Part shown: positions 62,194 through 64,000 of the stretch, piece after piece
How the letters are laid out: each line of letters opens with the position of its first letter
Numbering within the stretch: position 1 is the first letter of the stretch
Assembly: GCA_963575745.1 (NCBI GenBank)
Contig: CAUYUJ010022515.1
Span: forward strand, 1 to 64,000
Source: Prorocentrum cordatum
Lineage: Eukaryota > Sar > Dinophyceae > Prorocentrales > Prorocentraceae
Direction: 5' to 3'
DNA length: 64,000 bases
Position numbers and translations under genes: made by a program
The notes under the pieces: generated by a model
Databases searched by the model: none
What the model was told of the DNA's origin: nothing
The model's input: only the letters and a program-made list of their open reading frames with translations

Positions 62194-62424
62194 TTACACA
62201 TGTAGATCTGAGTCTCATCGAGATATCCTACGCGGTTCCCATCTGAGTCTCAGCATGCTTGCTGGTGTCTCCACGTGCAATTCATTGTCTTCGTCGCACG
62301 TGTAGTTTGCGAAGCACCTCACGACTACGCGGCGCGCCCGCTGGGCTGCGGCGCGGCCCGCGGGCTAAGCTGAGGCCGTCTTCTCCTCCCCGTGCAGGGG
62401 ATGAAATTTTCCCGTAGAGGGCTT

Positions 62425-62530
62425 TCACCAGCCTCCCCCTCCTCCTCCTCTCCTCCTCCTCCCCCTCCTCCTCCTCCTCTTCCTCCTCCTCCTCCTCCTT
62501 TTCCTCCTCCTTCTCCTCCCCCTCCTCCCC
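62425..62530. repeat. (TCC)n tract
   Basis: TCC/TCT triplets, about 105 bases. No spliced leader follows it. Confidence 0.93.
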
Positions 62531-62639
62531 CTCTCGCTTTTTTTTGTTGTTTTTGTCTCGCTGATCTCTCTTTCTCGTTCTCTTCTCCCCCACCCGACAG
62601 CTAGGGGCCACCGGATTCTGAGGACAGACCTCCCGGCTT

Positions 62640-62880
62640 GCCCACCCTGCACATCGCGGCCGTCAGATCCCTGGGTCTACCGAGAGTTCTTGAGACTCCC
62701 GCCCCTCCAGACCCGACTCGCCCACTCTGCATACCGCGGCCGCCAGATCCACAGGTCCACCGAGGAATCCCCGAGTCTCCCGCTCCTTTTAGACCCGACT
62801 CGCTCACTCTACCTACCGCGGCCGCCAGATCCTCAGATCCGACGAGAATCCCCGAGACTCCCGTCCCTGTCAGCATGGCG
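62640..62880 (+). repeat. tandem repeat, ~81-bp period, three units
   Basis: CGCGGCCG(C/T)CAGATCC occurs at about 62,655, 62,735 and 62,817, each unit also with GA(C/G)TCCCG and CCCGACTCGC blocks. Confidence 0.85.
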
Positions 62881-62884
62881 CAAC

Positions 62885-63735
62885 ATAACTAACAGCACAT
62901 CGCATAGCATAACATAACATGACATAGCATACCATACTTTCTGAACGTAACATTGCATACCACAACATGTCATACCACATCATCACGTGTCAGGGTGTAC
63001 CATATTTGATCCACTTATAATATAACAGAGCGGGCCATACACAGTACATTGATACACTACACACCGTAACATAACAACACAGGTCATACCATAATATACC
63101 GCAGCACATCGTATCATATTATTTCAACAAGGAATGCTATAACATGTTACACTGGCACACGTATCATACCATAGCAATGTGGCAATTCCTGCCATCACTC
63201 AAGGCGGCATTGCATTTAATGCTATACTCACAAATATCACAGCACACCATATCGGCCATACCACAGCCTGGTAACCTGATTATAACCTCAGACATCATAG
63301 GCCATATAATGCATCGCTAGCTATTGCATGGAACAAGATGGCACGCTAGCGTATAGCATAACAACTCCGAATGTAACGCACTGGCAGTGCTGTAGTATTG
63401 CTATCACGACGGCAACGCGTGTAATTGAACACCATATACTGTTACATGCTTACGAGGAATACCATGCCATAGCATATCATCACATACTATACCCAACAGG
63501 GCACAACGTAACCAGCACAACAACACATAGTGTTGTACGCCTGCTACCACTACGAACACGACTTGGATATTGCATCGTCGTGTATAATAGGTTGGATGAT
63601 TCATACCATAGCCTGGCCAGGAAATAACAAGCCATAGCGATCATACCAACGTGTTAGTACCACCTCACAACATACCATAACATGGGAGCACACCGTGATC
63701 TACCAAGTCATATTATGACAGAGCTGGGCATACAA
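62885..63735. repeat. AT-rich degenerate CATA/ACATA repeat
   Basis: Words such as CATAACATA, CATACCATA and ATACCATA recur without fixed period for about 850 bases. Base composition drops sharply to AT-rich here. Confidence 0.75.
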
Positions 63736-64000
63736 TAGTATACTTCCACAGCGTTGAGTGAACCACCACTGAAGAGGAACACCAGGATATAACCGGCCGT
63801 ACCTGAATCTAAGAAAACGCCACGTGCGCGCCGAGGTTAGGCTAGCCACAGGAACAAACAGGCGCAGCAACGACAGATTAGACGACATCATACGTGACAG
63901 GCGTCACGACGTCACGCAGGCCCGTTCAGAACAGAAACTAACATAACATAGTGTTATTTTCTACTCTGGTGCAGAGTCCAAGCGAACATCGTATAGAACA
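63736..64000. other. window end, nothing recognised
   Basis: AT-moderate sequence continuing the style of the preceding block. No gene or known element. Confidence 0.5.

Noticed and set aside
62425-62530. Another (TCC)n tract as a possible SL-LINE junction
   Set aside because: No spliced-leader-like sequence follows and no LINE motif lies downstream.

Overview
The window reads as nuclear DNA of a dinoflagellate. It is GC-rich and gene-poor, packed with trinucleotide repeats and nested retroelements. The decisive marker is the dinoflagellate spliced leader (SL, the 22-nt D-CCGTAG...CTCAAG sequence trans-spliced onto mRNAs). It occurs twice as an exact genomic copy, at 22,164-22,185 (minus) and 35,292-35,313 (plus), and once as a decayed copy at 50,511-50,531. 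The species cannot be told from the sequence alone.

Layout. 0-11.2 kb: exons of host-type genes on the plus strand. Three exons fit an aspartyl/asparaginyl beta-hydroxylase-like protein (3,929-8,345), and an orphan last exon looks helicase-like (10,901-11,175). They are separated by repeat-filled intron-like DNA: G-run and (ATC)n arrays, foldback elements and an 89-bp tandem array. 11.2-15.4 kb: duplications, microsatellites and dispersed repeats, with no convincing gene. 15.5-22.2 kb, minus: a non-LTR retrotransposon (LINE-A) with SL, gag-like ORF1 and a frameshifted endonuclease-RT-RNase H ORF2. 22.2-26.9 kb: almost pure trinucleotide DNA. 27.24-43.87 kb, minus: an old Ty1/copia-type LTR element with matching 147-bp ends, a primer-binding site, gag and a broken pol. 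It is interrupted by smaller elements and by a second, nearly intact LINE (LINE-B, 35.29-42.1 kb, plus). 43.9-50.4 kb: a 1-kb (GGA)n tract, an assembly gap inside a palindromic repeat, and several inverted-repeat elements. 50.5-57.3 kb: remains of a third SL-headed LINE with an intron-like insertion, and a separate endonuclease fragment. 57.3-64 kb: pyrimidine-rich DNA, an inverted (ACG)n/(TCG)n pair, a 24-bp minisatellite and an AT-rich degenerate repeat at the end.

How the parts relate. LINE-A and LINE-B have the same plan: a (TCC)n tract runs directly into a perfect SL, then ORF1, ORF2 and another (TCC)n tract near the 3' side. This suggests that trans-spliced LINE mRNAs were reverse transcribed into (TCC)n targets. 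The pyrimidine tract plus the TAG inside the SL could act as a new trans-splice acceptor. The relative ages fit nested insertion: the copia ends differ at about 14% of positions and its pol is broken, whereas LINE-B still has long open ORFs and a perfect SL. Many very long open frames elsewhere are artefacts of stop-free microsatellites and GC-rich antisense DNA and are not annotated as genes.
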